This document shows positions 1-8,191 of a DNA stretch of 58,012 nt, piece after piece (within the stretch, counting starts at the first letter, position 1; each line of letters starts with the position of its first letter). Origin of the DNA: Candidatus Omnitrophota bacterium (GTDB lineage: Bacteria > Omnitrophota > Gorgyraeia > Duberdicusellales > 4484-171); assembly GCA_018818105.1 (NCBI GenBank), contig JAHISK010000074.1:1-58012 (forward strand), in the 5' to 3' direction. A program made the position numbers and the translations under genes. The notes beneath the pieces are model-generated. The model searched no databases. It saw only the letters and a program-made list of their open reading frames with translations, and was not told the origin of the DNA.

Positions 1-138
1 CGTCGAGTCAGTGTTTTGCTTTCAGCTTCCTTCAGATTCTACCTCACGATAGACACCCTTGCTGTTCAGCTAATGATTCCCCACACCGGGCTCATAGAGG
101 ACTTTCACCTCTTAGTCTTTGCGCCATGCCGGGCGCAC
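1..138 (-). mobile_element. 5' end of a group II intron (cut by window edge)
   Basis: Read on the minus strand, the segment begins with GTGCGCCCGGCATGG, the classic GTGCG-type 5' boundary of a group II intron. It continues with domain I-like sequence: a small stem AGAGG/CCTCT, then CAAGGGTGTC, GAGGTAGAATCTGAAGGAAG and an AGCAAA stretch, all familiar from bacterial group II intron 5' regions. The 5' splice site would be between positions 139 and 138. The reverse transcriptase gene and the 3' end would lie outside the window. The identification rests on recognised sequence, with no covariance search; the subclass is not determined. Confidence 0.8.
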
Positions 139-142
139 ATTG

Positions 143-176
143 ATTACGGGAGGGCGCAAGACCCTCCCCTACATAT
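143..176 (-). repeat. Hairpin repeat between atpD and the intron
   Basis: GGGAGGG (148-154) pairs with CCCTCCC (162-168) around a 7-nt loop, and the hairpin begins directly after the atpD stop codon. A close relative of the surrounding sequence (ACGGGAG, CGC, AGACCCTCCCCTACA) occurs at 45212-45262. The group II intron begins nine bases past the stem. No T-run follows, so it is not a textbook terminator. Confidence 0.6.
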
Positions 177-768
177 TTTGTTTAGCGATTTTGGCTTTAG
201 CGATTTTTCCCCTCACCACTCCTGCTTTCTGTATTTCTCCTGTATAAATATTAATAACTCTTATATTTTCTCTCGCTTGAGGAATTTTAACTTTTTCAAA
301 CAAATTAACTCTTTGAGTAGTAACTCTCAACTCATTTTTTAACATCTGTGCCTGTTTATGATAAATAGCTATCTGGGCTTTTAACTCTATCTCTTTTTTA
401 CAAACCTCTATCCCCTTATCTACCCACAACGGCATAGTTAGAAAATCATATTCAGTTACGTCAAACTCTACTTCTAAAAAAACAGGGATATCTATTCCCG
501 CGATGTTTCCAACTTCAGTTTTTATCTCTTTTATTTTTAGAATTCGCATTAATTCTACATCTTGGGCAAAAACATCAACCCATACAACTATCTGGCTTCT
601 TAAATCATCAATTTGTAAAGCTAAGCTGTCTATTCCACGGTGTATTTTTAATATCTCAACCTGCAGCTGCTGTTTTTTCAACTGCAGCATCGGCAGATAC
701 CGAGTAAACCTTTTTTCTTCTTCTTTTTGTCGTTTTAATTCGCTCTTGGTAAGTTTAATTTTCGCCAT
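169..768 (-). CDS. atpD: V-type ATPase subunit D
   Basis: This is the central-stalk subunit D of an A/V-type rotary ATPase, coupling A3B3 catalysis to ion movement through the membrane ring. The 199-aa protein has the expected two long helices: an N-terminal [20 protein letters not shown] stretch and a C-terminal [20 protein letters not shown] stretch matching the family signature, with a basic KIAKAKIAK tail. The length is normal for the family. It overlaps the 3' end of the B gene by 14 nt. Subunits I and K, which usually follow in bacterial operons of this type, are not in the window; a hairpin and a group II intron come next. Confidence 0.9.
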   Translation of the reverse strand: MAKIKLTKSELKRQKEEEKRFTRYLPMLQLKKQQLQVEILKIHRGIDSLALQIDDLRSQIVVWVDVFAQDVELMRILKIKEIKTEVGNIAGIDIPVFLEVEFDVTEYDFLTMPLWVDKGIEVCKKEIELKAQIAIYHKQAQMLKNELRVTTQRVNLFEKVKIPQARENIRVINIYTGEIQKAGVVRGKIAKAKIAKQNM

Positions 769-2146
769 CGCTATCTTCTTCGGATTCGTCTAATCCCTGT
801 GGAGGAAAACTACTTTCTTTATCTTCAGCCTGACCCTCTGTATTATTCGACATGTTTTTAGGCCAAAACTCATCTATCAAATCTGTTTTAAAACTTGTCT
901 CTTGCGGCACAAAGCATTGAGCTAAAATATTCCATCCGTTATCTAACGCTTTTTCTAAAGAAATATTTACTGATAAATCCATCATCTGCTGTTCAAATAA
1001 ATCTCCGTACTTAAGAAGTTTTTTATCCCAACCGCTCATCCTAAACCCCATGGCTCTTTTCTCTTCAGTTTCTCTGTATTGCGCGTATAACTGTATCATG
1101 CCATCCATAATTGCGCGATGGTCACGACGTGTTTTATCATTAACCTGCTGCTTTAGCCGGCTCAACGAACCAAACGGTTCAATATGACCTCCTTTTAAGT
1201 AAAGCTGACCTTCAGTAATATATCCTGTATTATCAGGAACGGGATGCGTTACATCATCTGCCGGCATAGTTGTCACGGCCAAAACAGTTATTGATCCTGC
1301 TTCTTGGAAATCAACTGCCTTTTCATACCTCGCCGCTAACTGACTGTACAAATCACCAGGATACCCCCTATTTGAAGGAACCTGCTCCATAGTAATAGAA
1401 ATTTCTTTTAAGGCGTCGGCAAAATTGGTCATATCCGTAAGTAGCACTAACACATCTTTTCCGCCTAAAGCAAACTTCTCCGCCACCGCTAAACATAAAT
1501 CCGGCACCATTAATCCTTCAACTGTAGGATCTGAAGCTGTATGCATAAAAAATATTGTTCGGCTTAACGCTCCCCCTTCTTCAAGAGTATCTCTGAAAAA
1601 CATATACTGATCGAACTTTAACCCTATCCCGCCTAAAATAATCATATCGACTTGAGCCTGCATCGCGATTCTGGCCAACAACTCGTTATAAGGCTCACCT
1701 GACACAGAAAAAATAGGCAGTTTTTGAGAGACCACTAACGAATTAAAAACATCTATCATAGGGATGTTAGTTCTGATCATCCTTTTTGGAATAATTCTTT
1801 TTACAGGATTAACAATAGGTCCGGATATTTCTATTAAGTTATCTGTTAACGCCGGACCATTATCTCTAGGCATGCCGCTGCCGTCAAAAATTCTTCCCAA
1901 CATATTTGGAGAAAACGTAACCCGCATTGGAGCCCCGAGAAACCGAACTTCATCGCTGGTAGAAATCCCCCTACTGCCGGCAAATACCTGCAGTGAAACA
2001 ATATCTCTATCTAACCGGATAACTTGAGCTAAAGACTTACCTCTGACCGTCCTAATTTCGGCAAGCTCTTCATAGGAAACACCAGAACCTTTTACTGTAA
2101 TAACATTTCCCACAACACTAAGTATTTTGCTATGTACTTGTTTCAT
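755..2146 (-). CDS. atpB: V-type ATPase subunit B
   Basis: This is the regulatory, non-catalytic nucleotide-binding subunit of the V1/A1 head. The 463-aa protein has an N-terminal beta-barrel and an alpha/beta ATPase fold. The P-loop region reads [14 protein letters not shown], the degenerate form typical of B subunits (compare SGSGLPHNEL), where subunit A has a true Walker A. Other family stretches are [17 protein letters not shown] and [18 protein letters not shown]. The last 30 residues form an acidic, Ser/Glu-rich tail not expected in the family core. Only six bases separate it from the A gene upstream, and it overlaps subunit D downstream. Confidence 0.95.
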   Translation of the reverse strand: MKQVHSKILSVVGNVITVKGSGVSYEELAEIRTVRGKSLAQVIRLDRDIVSLQVFAGSRGISTSDEVRFLGAPMRVTFSPNMLGRIFDGSGMPRDNGPALTDNLIEISGPIVNPVKRIIPKRMIRTNIPMIDVFNSLVVSQKLPIFSVSGEPYNELLARIAMQAQVDMIILGGIGLKFDQYMFFRDTLEEGGALSRTIFFMHTASDPTVEGLMVPDLCLAVAEKFALGGKDVLVLLTDMTNFADALKEISITMEQVPSNRGYPGDLYSQLAARYEKAVDFQEAGSITVLAVTTMPADDVTHPVPDNTGYITEGQLYLKGGHIEPFGSLSRLKQQVNDKTRRDHRAIMDGMIQLYAQYRETEEKRAMGFRMSGWDKKLLKYGDLFEQQMMDLSVNISLEKALDNGWNILAQCFVPQETSFKTDLIDEFWPKNMSNNTEGQAEDKESSFPPQGLDESEEDSDGEN

Positions 2147-2152
2147 TGGAAA

Positions 2153-3907
2153 CTAACCTTTAGGGCTATCGCATTTTGCAACAGCGCCTTTATTTATTAA
2201 CTCGTTAATAGCCTGTTCCTGATTTTTAAAATCTTGGGAATCAATCTCTTTATAATTACAATCGATAAATAACTGCCGAATCTCATAAAAAAACCTTCTT
2301 GCTTCCTCTTTCTTTTCAAAAGAAAAAGATGTATCTAAAACCTCTATAACTTTCACCAGCATTTTTTCCTGCCGAGACAAATCTGTAGCCGCGTCTACTT
2401 TATCAAAAGCATTTTGCTGCAAATAAACGCTATCTAGAAATTCCGATTTTAAATAAAGACAAAAATCTTCCATGGAAGTGCCTTCTTCACCAACCACTTT
2501 CATCATCTGATACACTTCGTTTCCTTTAAACAAAACTTTTTTCGCTTTCGCGATCAACTCCGCGGGAACAAAACTCTTATACCTGGACCAGCTTTCTAAA
2601 GGATCTATTGAAGGAAACCTTCGTGCGTTAGCCCTATCCCGAGATAATCCGTGAAAAGCCCCTACAACTTTTAACGTTGCCTGAGTTACCGGTTCATCAA
2701 AATTGCCTCCCGCCGGACTAACTGTGCCGCCAATAGTTAAACTTCCTTTTTCGCCATCCCCGAGTTCAACAACCCCCGATCTTTCATAAAACTCAGCGAT
2801 TCTAGACTCTAAATACGCGGGGTAGGCTTCTTCACCAGGAATTTCTTCTAATCTTCCAGAAACCTCTCTCATTGCTTGAGCCCAACGAGAAGTAGAATCA
2901 GCTAAAAGCAACACGCTCAATCCCATCTGACGATAGTATTCACCTAAAGTCGCGGCGGTGTAAACGGAAGCTTCTCTAGCCGCAACCGGCATGGAACTGG
3001 TATTACAAATTATTATTGTCCTTTCCATCAGCGTCTTGCCTGATCTAGAATCTTTAATTTTAGGAAACTCTCTTAACGTTTCTACAACTTCTCCCGCGCG
3101 TTCACCACAGGCAGCGATGATAACAATATCAACTTGCGCGTACCTGCTGGTTATTTGTTGTAAAACTGTTTTGCCCGCGCCAAAGGGACCAGGAATACAA
3201 TATGTTCCTCCCGCGACAATAGGAAAAAAAGTATCAATTATTCTTATCTTAGTAACTAAAGCGTCTTTAGGAGACAGCTTCTGTCTATATGCTTTTATAG
3301 GTATTTTTATCGGCCACTGAAAAACCATAGACAGCTCTTTGACTACTTCCTTTTCATCTCTAATTTTAGCAATTATATCATTAACGCAGAAATCACCTGC
3401 TGAAGCGATTTCTTCAACGCTATAATCTCCATAAAAGTTAAAAGGCACCATGATGTAATGCTTAAATAATCCCTCCCGCACATATCCTAAAGGAGATCCT
3501 GCGATTAACTTACTACTGTTTACTTTCACTAACGGCGTAAAATGCCATTTTTTCTGATAATCTAAGGCTTCTAAATGCACCCCTCTGGGAAGAAAAAAAC
3601 CATATTCGGAAGCCAATTCCGGTAAAGGATTTTGCAACCCGTCATAAATCTGACTTAAAATACCTGGACCCAACTGAACAGAAAGCATCTGACCTGAAAA
3701 CTCAACTTTATCACCGATTTTTAGACCTTTTGTGCTCTCAAAAACCTGCATATACGCGGTGTTCCCTTTTATTTTTATGACCTCAGCTTTAAGGCGCTGA
3801 TCACCAATGAGAACATAACCCACCTCATTTTGAACAATGTTGGCAAAAAATTCTACGGTAATCATGTTTCCATAGATAGAAATTATTTCGCCATAATTTT
3901 TATTCAT
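2153..3907 (-). CDS. atpA: V-type ATPase catalytic subunit A
   Basis: This is the catalytic subunit of the V-type ATPase, 584 aa. The Walker A motif GPFGAGKTVLQQ is intact, followed by the GERAGEVVETLREFP block. The STSRWAQAMREVSGRLEEIP and GEEAYPAYL segments are hallmarks of A/V-type catalytic subunits. The insertion before the P-loop that separates V/A-type A subunits from F-type beta is present. The ATG start overlaps the DUF2764 gene by a few bases, which suggests translational coupling. Whether the enzyme makes or hydrolyses ATP, and whether it moves protons or sodium, cannot be told without the membrane subunits. Confidence 0.97.
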   Translation of the reverse strand: MNKNYGEIISIYGNMITVEFFANIVQNEVGYVLIGDQRLKAEVIKIKGNTAYMQVFESTKGLKIGDKVEFSGQMLSVQLGPGILSQIYDGLQNPLPELASEYGFFLPRGVHLEALDYQKKWHFTPLVKVNSSKLIAGSPLGYVREGLFKHYIMVPFNFYGDYSVEEIASAGDFCVNDIIAKIRDEKEVVKELSMVFQWPIKIPIKAYRQKLSPKDALVTKIRIIDTFFPIVAGGTYCIPGPFGAGKTVLQQITSRYAQVDIVIIAACGERAGEVVETLREFPKIKDSRSGKTLMERTIIICNTSSMPVAAREASVYTAATLGEYYRQMGLSVLLLADSTSRWAQAMREVSGRLEEIPGEEAYPAYLESRIAEFYERSGVVELGDGEKGSLTIGGTVSPAGGNFDEPVTQATLKVVGAFHGLSRDRANARRFPSIDPLESWSRYKSFVPAELIAKAKKVLFKGNEVYQMMKVVGEEGTSMEDFCLYLKSEFLDSVYLQQNAFDKVDAATDLSRQEKMLVKVIEVLDTSFSFEKKEEARRFFYEIRQLFIDCNYKEIDSQDFKNQEQAINELINKGAVAKCDSPKG

Positions 3908-4400
3908 ATTTCACCTCACAAACTTCATCAAAAAGACGAAGACCATTATCCTTATTAAACGTAAACAATCTTTGAAGAATCTGCATTTTTAAAAAATACG
4001 CCGTCAAAAAATCCAAATCGAAATAATGCCCCGATTCTTTTTCTTCTATAATCTTCCACCTTAAATACAAAAGAAGTTTTTCCCTTTCTAAAGGATCATC
4101 AACCGTAAAAACTTCTCTTAACTTTGACGAAAGTTTATAGCTTCTGCCGTCACTATCAGCTTTGCGAAAAAAAGAAATCTCTTCTTTAACTCTATAATCA
4201 AACCGTTTATATTCTTTTAAAACATAGGTGTCTGTTTTATCCGAGATAAAATTATCAATATTTACATTCTCTAAAACCGCAAAATTTTCTTTACTTAACC
4301 ACTTCCTCGCTTCATTTAAAAAATTTTCGGTTGTCACCTCTGGCCAGCGCGCGAATTGGAGAAAAGGCAATTGAGCCGCTAAATAATAATAATTACTCAT
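3900..4400 (-). CDS. DUF2764 protein of the V-ATPase operon
   Basis: The protein is about 166 aa, helix-rich and soluble. The N-terminus NYYYLAAQLPFLQF matches the YYYL.A.LP opening of DUF2764, a family known from V-ATPase operons of Chlamydia, spirochaetes and related bacteria, always between E and A as here. Its role is not established; the position suggests a stalk or assembly function, perhaps replacing subunit C. I start it at the ATG at 4400, which overlaps the atpE stop codon (ATGAGTAA), and not at an ATG two codons earlier. It overlaps atpA by 8 nt. Confidence 0.8.
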   Translation of the reverse strand: MSNYYYLAAQLPFLQFARWPEVTTENFLNEARKWLSKENFAVLENVNIDNFISDKTDTYVLKEYKRFDYRVKEEISFFRKADSDGRSYKLSSKLREVFTVDDPLEREKLLLYLRWKIIEEKESGHYFDLDFLTAYFLKMQILQRLFTFNKDNGLRLFDEVCEVKYE

Positions 4401-5001
4401 TATCAATATTTAATACTTTAACTATGGCGGGACTCAAAAAAACCTTAAATGAGTCTAAAATGCTTTCATTGGTAAAATCATAATGTAGGTCTTGCCCCTT
4501 AATTCCTATACGAAATCCTTTATCTATATTATGATTAACTTTTATTTCAATCGTATCTTTGAGCTTATCTTTAAACTGACGAAGGAGTAAGTCTACTACC
4601 TTTTCCTTATCTGTAGAACTTACAACCGCCTCTACCACCACACTCTTATCTTTTGCCCAGCTATTAACAATCTTTACGATTAAATCATTAACAACCTCAA
4701 CCTCTAATGCTTGTGAAATATCTTGATTAAGAATATTTTCAAACAATCTCACTATCTGCTCTCTAACAGTCAGTGCAACATCCCTTGCTGTTTGCTGTAA
4801 CGCCGCCGTAGCATTTGTCTGTAATTTTTGGGCTTGACCCTGCGCCCTTTCTACTATTTTTTTTGCCTGATCGTTAGCATTATCTATGATTTTTTTTGCC
4901 TCCTGCTTTGCTCTATTCTCAATATCTAGCGATAACCTTTCAGCTTCACAAACACCGTCAGCCTTAATTTTCTCAATTAAATCTTCTAATTTCGTTTCCA
5001 T
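4393..5001 (-). CDS. atpE: V-type ATPase subunit E
   Basis: This is a peripheral-stalk subunit of 202 aa. The first 110 residues are a charged, Ala/Gln-rich helix (KKIIDNANDQAKKIVERAQG) that would form the stalk coiled coil; the rest is a globular domain that caps the A/B head. It is the first gene of the operon: a strong AAGAAGG ribosome site lies 7-8 nt before the ATG, and a sigma-70-like promoter lies about 110 bp upstream. The order E, DUF2764, A, B, D matches the bacterial V-ATPase operon type. Confidence 0.88.
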   Translation of the reverse strand: METKLEDLIEKIKADGVCEAERLSLDIENRAKQEAKKIIDNANDQAKKIVERAQGQAQKLQTNATAALQQTARDVALTVREQIVRLFENILNQDISQALEVEVVNDLIVKIVNSWAKDKSVVVEAVVSSTDKEKVVDLLLRQFKDKLKDTIEIKVNHNIDKGFRIGIKGQDLHYDFTNESILDSFKVFLSPAIVKVLNIDNE

Positions 5002-5109
5002 TTTAACACCTTCTTATTTTATGTGATTCAACAGTTAAAATTTTAGATACATAAATCACTTTTTACAACTCCCTATTTTAATTACACTTTCGGGTTTTGC
5101 AATTATTTC

Positions 5110-5137
5110 ATTATAATACCGAGCTATTTTTATTCAA
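5110..5137 (-). promoter_or_regulatory. Sigma-70-like promoter of the V-ATPase operon
   Basis: On the minus strand, TTGAAT (5137-5132) and TATAAT (5115-5110) are separated by 16 bp, in the gap between pyrF and atpE. The -10 box is perfect. It is the best promoter candidate in this gap. Confidence 0.6.
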
Positions 5138-5152
5138 CAGTTTTTATCCCTA

Positions 5153-5185
5153 CCCCACTTACCACCTACGCGGTGGTAAGTGGGG
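5153..5185. repeat. Perfect 14-bp hairpin between pyrF and the V-ATPase operon
   Basis: CCCCACTTACCACC (5153-5166) and its exact complement (5172-5185) enclose a 5-nt loop. It lies seven bases past the pyrF stop. Neither side has a T-run, so it could limit RNA decay at the end of the pyr transcript or be a palindromic repeat. It is not a standard intrinsic terminator. Confidence 0.6.
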
Positions 5186-5191
5186 GCGTAC

Positions 5192-5863
5192 TTATCCTTC
5201 TAAAAGGTGTTTTGCTGCGTCTAAATAATTATCTTCATTTATTATAGGCCGACCGACGACAATATAGTCAACACCGGCCTCAAATGCCACTTGCGCTGTA
5301 GTGATTCGAAGTTGATCTCCTATATCATCCCCAGTATTTCGTATTCCCGGAGTAACTACTTTAATATCAGGATAATTGCTCTTGATTCTCCGCGCGTCCC
5401 TAGCTGAAGCAATAACTCCATCTATTCCCACTTTATCGGCTAAACCAACAAGCCCATCAACATCAGAATCTACTGACTGAGAACTGGTTAATATCGTAAC
5501 GCCTAAAATTAAAGGCAGCCTACAACCTCTCTGTTTGCTAACATTTACAACTTCTTCTTTTACCGCTGCCAACGCTTTTTCGCCCGCTTGCAAATGCACG
5601 GTAAACGCCCAACACCCTAATTGGGCGATAACGCTTGCTGTTCGTTTCATTGTATTTGGAATATCATAAAGTTTTAAATCAAGAAAAACATCTACCTTTT
5701 CTTTTATAATATCACTCAAAAACCGCGGTCCAAACTTTGTAAAAGCAATCGACCCAATCTTAAACTTTACTCCTCGGCCAGAAAGCGCTTCTACTACCTT
5801 TATAATCTTATCCTTATCTTCCAAATCCAAAGCAACAATTAATTTTTCCCAAGAATTAGACAT
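5192..5863 (-). CDS. pyrF: Orotidine 5'-phosphate decarboxylase
   Basis: It catalyses the last step of UMP synthesis, OMP to UMP. The 223-aa TIM barrel is of normal length for the short (group 1) family. The catalytic motif DLKLYDIPNT is intact, preceded by VALDLED and FKIGS, and the phosphate-binding TPGIR and VVGRPI segments are present near the end. It overlaps pyrD by 8 nt, so the two are co-translated in the group pyrK, tauE-like, pyrD, pyrF. Confidence 0.96.
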   Translation of the reverse strand: MSNSWEKLIVALDLEDKDKIIKVVEALSGRGVKFKIGSIAFTKFGPRFLSDIIKEKVDVFLDLKLYDIPNTMKRTASVIAQLGCWAFTVHLQAGEKALAAVKEEVVNVSKQRGCRLPLILGVTILTSSQSVDSDVDGLVGLADKVGIDGVIASARDARRIKSNYPDIKVVTPGIRNTGDDIGDQLRITTAQVAFEAGVDYIVVGRPIINEDNYLDAAKHLLEG

Positions 5864-6779
5864 TCATACTACCTCTCAATTTATTTATATCCTTTATATT
5901 TTTTCGCCGCATATACTCTATTATGCCGGCTAAAACTTCTTTCGCTTTATTAGGATAGACTAAATTCACCGTTCCCAAACTGACTGCTGTAGCCCCAGCT
6001 AAAAGAAACTCTATCGCCGCGTCCGCATCCGTTATCCCGCCCCCTCCAATAACAGGAATTTTCACCACACTAGCTACCCGCCAAACTCGATAAAGACTCA
6101 TTGGTTTTATCGCCGGACCGGAATAACCTCCATATATATTACCTATATAAGGTTTAGCTGTTTCAATATTTATTGCCATAGCAAAAAATGTGTTAACCAA
6201 AGCCAGGGCGTCAGCCCCGGCATCTTGAGCCGCGACGGCAACCGAAACAATATCTGATACTTCTGGCGTAATCTTTGCGATAAGCGTTTTACTGGTAACC
6301 TTACGCAAAGCTTTTACTACTTTATATGTTTCTTTTTTGTCCTGCGACACTATTTTTTTATTTTTTATGTTAGGACATGATAAATTAACCTCTATGGCAT
6401 CGACATCTTTGGTTTCATCTAATCTTTGAACAATTTTGCTATACTCAAAGATAGAACCGCCGCCCACACTTATAATAAACTTTGTATCAATTTCGCGCAT
6501 TGCCTTTAACTTTTCGCTTATAAACTTATCTACTCCGGGATTTTCTAAACCAACGGAATTAATTACTCCGCACTCCGTCTCAAAAATCCTCGGGGGAGGA
6601 TTTCCCGCTCTGGGCTCTAAAGTTATAGTCTTAGTAGCAATAGCCCCGACGCTACCAAAATCCACAAATCCTCTCAGCTCTTCTCCAAACCCAAACGTCC
6701 CAGAGGCACAAATAATAGGATTCGCTAACCGTAACTTACCTATTGTCACTCCTAAATTAGTCTTTGGTCTATTCATCAT
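5856..6779 (-). CDS. pyrD: Dihydroorotate dehydrogenase, class 1B catalytic subunit
   Basis: It oxidises dihydroorotate to orotate using FMN. The 307-aa barrel carries the class 1 catalytic cysteine in VNLSCPNIKNKK, the FMN-binding IGGGGITDADAAIEFLLAGA segment, and NPIICASGTFG near the N-terminus. The catalytic cysteine and the presence of the electron-transfer partner pyrK nearby point to the NAD-linked 1B type. The gene overlaps the TauE-like gene by the ATGA pattern and pyrF by 8 nt. Confidence 0.95.
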   Translation of the reverse strand: MMNRPKTNLGVTIGKLRLANPIICASGTFGFGEELRGFVDFGSVGAIATKTITLEPRAGNPPPRIFETECGVINSVGLENPGVDKFISEKLKAMREIDTKFIISVGGGSIFEYSKIVQRLDETKDVDAIEVNLSCPNIKNKKIVSQDKKETYKVVKALRKVTSKTLIAKITPEVSDIVSVAVAAQDAGADALALVNTFFAMAINIETAKPYIGNIYGGYSGPAIKPMSLYRVWRVASVVKIPVIGGGGITDADAAIEFLLAGATAVSLGTVNLVYPNKAKEVLAGIIEYMRRKNIKDINKLRGSMNV

Positions 6780-7132
6780 TTTCCAAAAATCATCTTCATT
6801 GAAAAGAATAAAAGAAGCACGCCAAAAAGCTTCTTAACCAGCGGTCCTGGCAATTTATGAACAAAATGCGCGCCGAGAAGGCCGCCGAAAAAAAATCCTA
6901 TACATATAAAAACAGCGATATTAAGCTTAACATTCCCTTCCGCGTAATACTTCATCGCCGCTAACAATCCTATGGGAGGAATCATTATCGCTAATGTTGT
7001 TCCTTGAGCCTGATACTGCGTCAATCCAAAGATAAATAACAATGCGGGAATCAAAATTATTCCACCGCCAATACCAAAAAATCCGCTAGCAATACCTGCT
7101 GTTACCCCCAATACTAGATAAGAAACCCACAT
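6776..7132 (-). CDS. Half-size TauE/SafE-family membrane protein
   Basis: It has 118 aa with about four hydrophobic segments. The N-terminal GIASGFFGIGGGIILIPALL is the TauE/SafE repeat signature (GxxxGxxGxGGG). The second half, GLTQYQAQGTTLAIMIPPIG and GFFFGGLLGAHF, fits one complete repeat of a family that normally has two (about 250 aa), so the protein should work as a dimer of halves. Family members export sulfite or organosulfur anions; the substrate here is unknown. It sits inside the pyr group and overlaps pyrD by 4 nt, which makes co-expression with dihydroorotate oxidation likely. Confidence 0.8.
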   Translation of the reverse strand: MWVSYLVLGVTAGIASGFFGIGGGIILIPALLFIFGLTQYQAQGTTLAIMIPPIGLLAAMKYYAEGNVKLNIAVFICIGFFFGGLLGAHFVHKLPGPLVKKLFGVLLLFFSMKMIFGK

Positions 7133-7160
7133 ATATCGCCTCCTTCGACAAATACAATTA

Positions 7161-7326
7161 AAACTCTAAATCCTAAACCCTAAATCCTAAATAAATCCAA
7201 AATATCAAATCATAAACTCAAAACATTAATAAATATAATGCTTTTTATTATGTCTTTTTGTTTCGAGTTTTGGATTTTAGACATTTTGAGTTTATTTAGA
7301 GTTTATTATTTAGTGTTTAGTGTTTT
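7161..7326. repeat. Large imperfect inverted repeat of CTAAA-type words
   Basis: The gap between the TauE-like gene and pyrK is filled by tandem words such as CTAAATCCTAAACCC on the left and, in reverse sense, TTTAGAGTTTATTATTTAGTG on the right. Together they could form a long imperfect cruciform or RNA hairpin. The right arm runs up to the pyrK stop codon. Confidence 0.7.
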
Positions 7327-7327
7327 C

Positions 7328-8140
7328 CTACCATATATCTCTTATATCAAACACCGGACCATCTTTACACACTTTTTTATACCCGTTCTTGGTTTCTATT
7401 GTGCAAGCACAACAAATTCCTAATCCGCATCCCATAAACTGCTCAAATGACACCTGACAATTCACGTCTTTTCTTCCTTCCAAAATCTGATTTATATTCC
7501 AAAACATCTCTTTCGGACCACATGAATATAAATTAGTCTGCGTCCCTGGCTCTCTAGTCCATAAACTTCTTTCTAAGAGACCGATAACCGTACCTTTAAT
7601 CCCTTTGGAACCATCTTCGGTCGCGACATAAACTTTACACCCTAATTTCTTGAGTTCCTGCTCACACAAAACCTCTTTCTTATTTTTCGCGCCCAATAGA
7701 ATTGTGATTAGTGGTTGGTGATTAGTGTTTAGTGTTTTTGTAAAATGCTGAGCGAGAAACATCAACGGCGCAACCCCAATCCCTCCCGCAATCAATATAT
7801 TCTGTATTCCTGTCTTCAGTCTTCGGTCTTCAGTCTTCGGTCTTCTGACTTCAAAGCCATTCCCCAGCGGTCCTATAATATCCAGTATTTCGCCTTTCTT
7901 ATATCGAGAAAGTATATCTGTCCCCCTACCTCTGATTCTAAATAAAACATATATTTTATTACCGGAAACTTTATGTACACTAAACGGCCGGCGCAAAATA
8001 GTAGAATTCACTTTTATATGAAGGAAATTACCTGGGCGGGATTCTTTTGCCAAATACCCAGATACAAAAGACAATAAAAACACATCTGTCTTAACCCTCT
8101 CAATTTTATCAACTTTTACTGTTACCTGTTTTGGTTTCAT
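7328..8140 (-). CDS. pyrK: Dihydroorotate dehydrogenase electron-transfer subunit
   Basis: This FAD and 2Fe-2S protein passes electrons from PyrD to NAD. The FAD motif RRPFSVHKV is near residue 50, the nucleotide-binding ILIAGGIGVAPLMFLA near 115-130, and the iron-sulfur ligands in CGLGICCAC plus a later VCKDGP near the C-terminus. At 270 aa it is slightly longer than usual. The extra length matches two word repeats translated in frame: RRPKTEDRRLKTG between the FAD domain and the NAD domain, and KTLNTNHQPL a little further on. Both sit in surface loops, so the enzyme is probably functional. Confidence 0.93.
   Translation of the reverse strand: MKPKQVTVKVDKIERVKTDVFLLSFVSGYLAKESRPGNFLHIKVNSTILRRPFSVHKVSGNKIYVLFRIRGRGTDILSRYKKGEILDIIGPLGNGFEVRRPKTEDRRLKTGIQNILIAGGIGVAPLMFLAQHFTKTLNTNHQPLITILLGAKNKKEVLCEQELKKLGCKVYVATEDGSKGIKGTVIGLLERSLWTREPGTQTNLYSCGPKEMFWNINQILEGRKDVNCQVSFEQFMGCGLGICCACTIETKNGYKKVCKDGPVFDIRDIW
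7701..7740. repeat. GATTAGTG-type word repeat inside pyrK
   Basis: GATTAGTGGTTGGTGATTAG followed by TGTTTAGTGTTT lies within the pyrK reading frame without breaking it and encodes the extra KTLNTNHQPLIT stretch. It belongs to the same style as the flanking intergenic words at 7161-7326. Confidence 0.65.
7811..7853. repeat. GAAGACC/GAAGACT heptad repeat inside pyrK
   Basis: The plus strand reads CTTCAGTCTTCGGTCTTCAG then TCTTCGGTCTTCTGACTTC, that is, six or so copies of a 7-bp word. On the coding strand it yields RRPKTEDRRLKTG. The same words and the same peptide PKTEDR occur at the 3' end of pyrR (22572-22610). Confidence 0.8.
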
Positions 8141-8191
8141 TCCGTTAGACCCTATCCCCCTACTTATTTCATTAAGCTTTTAAGCCCTAAT

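Noticed and set aside
5153-5185. Intrinsic terminator after pyrF
   Set aside because: The 14-bp stem is perfect but no T-run follows on either strand.
7161-7206. Telomere-like CCCTAAA repeat
   Set aside because: The words are degenerate, short, and paired with an inverse arm, in a bacterial gap; other gaps show the same design with different words.
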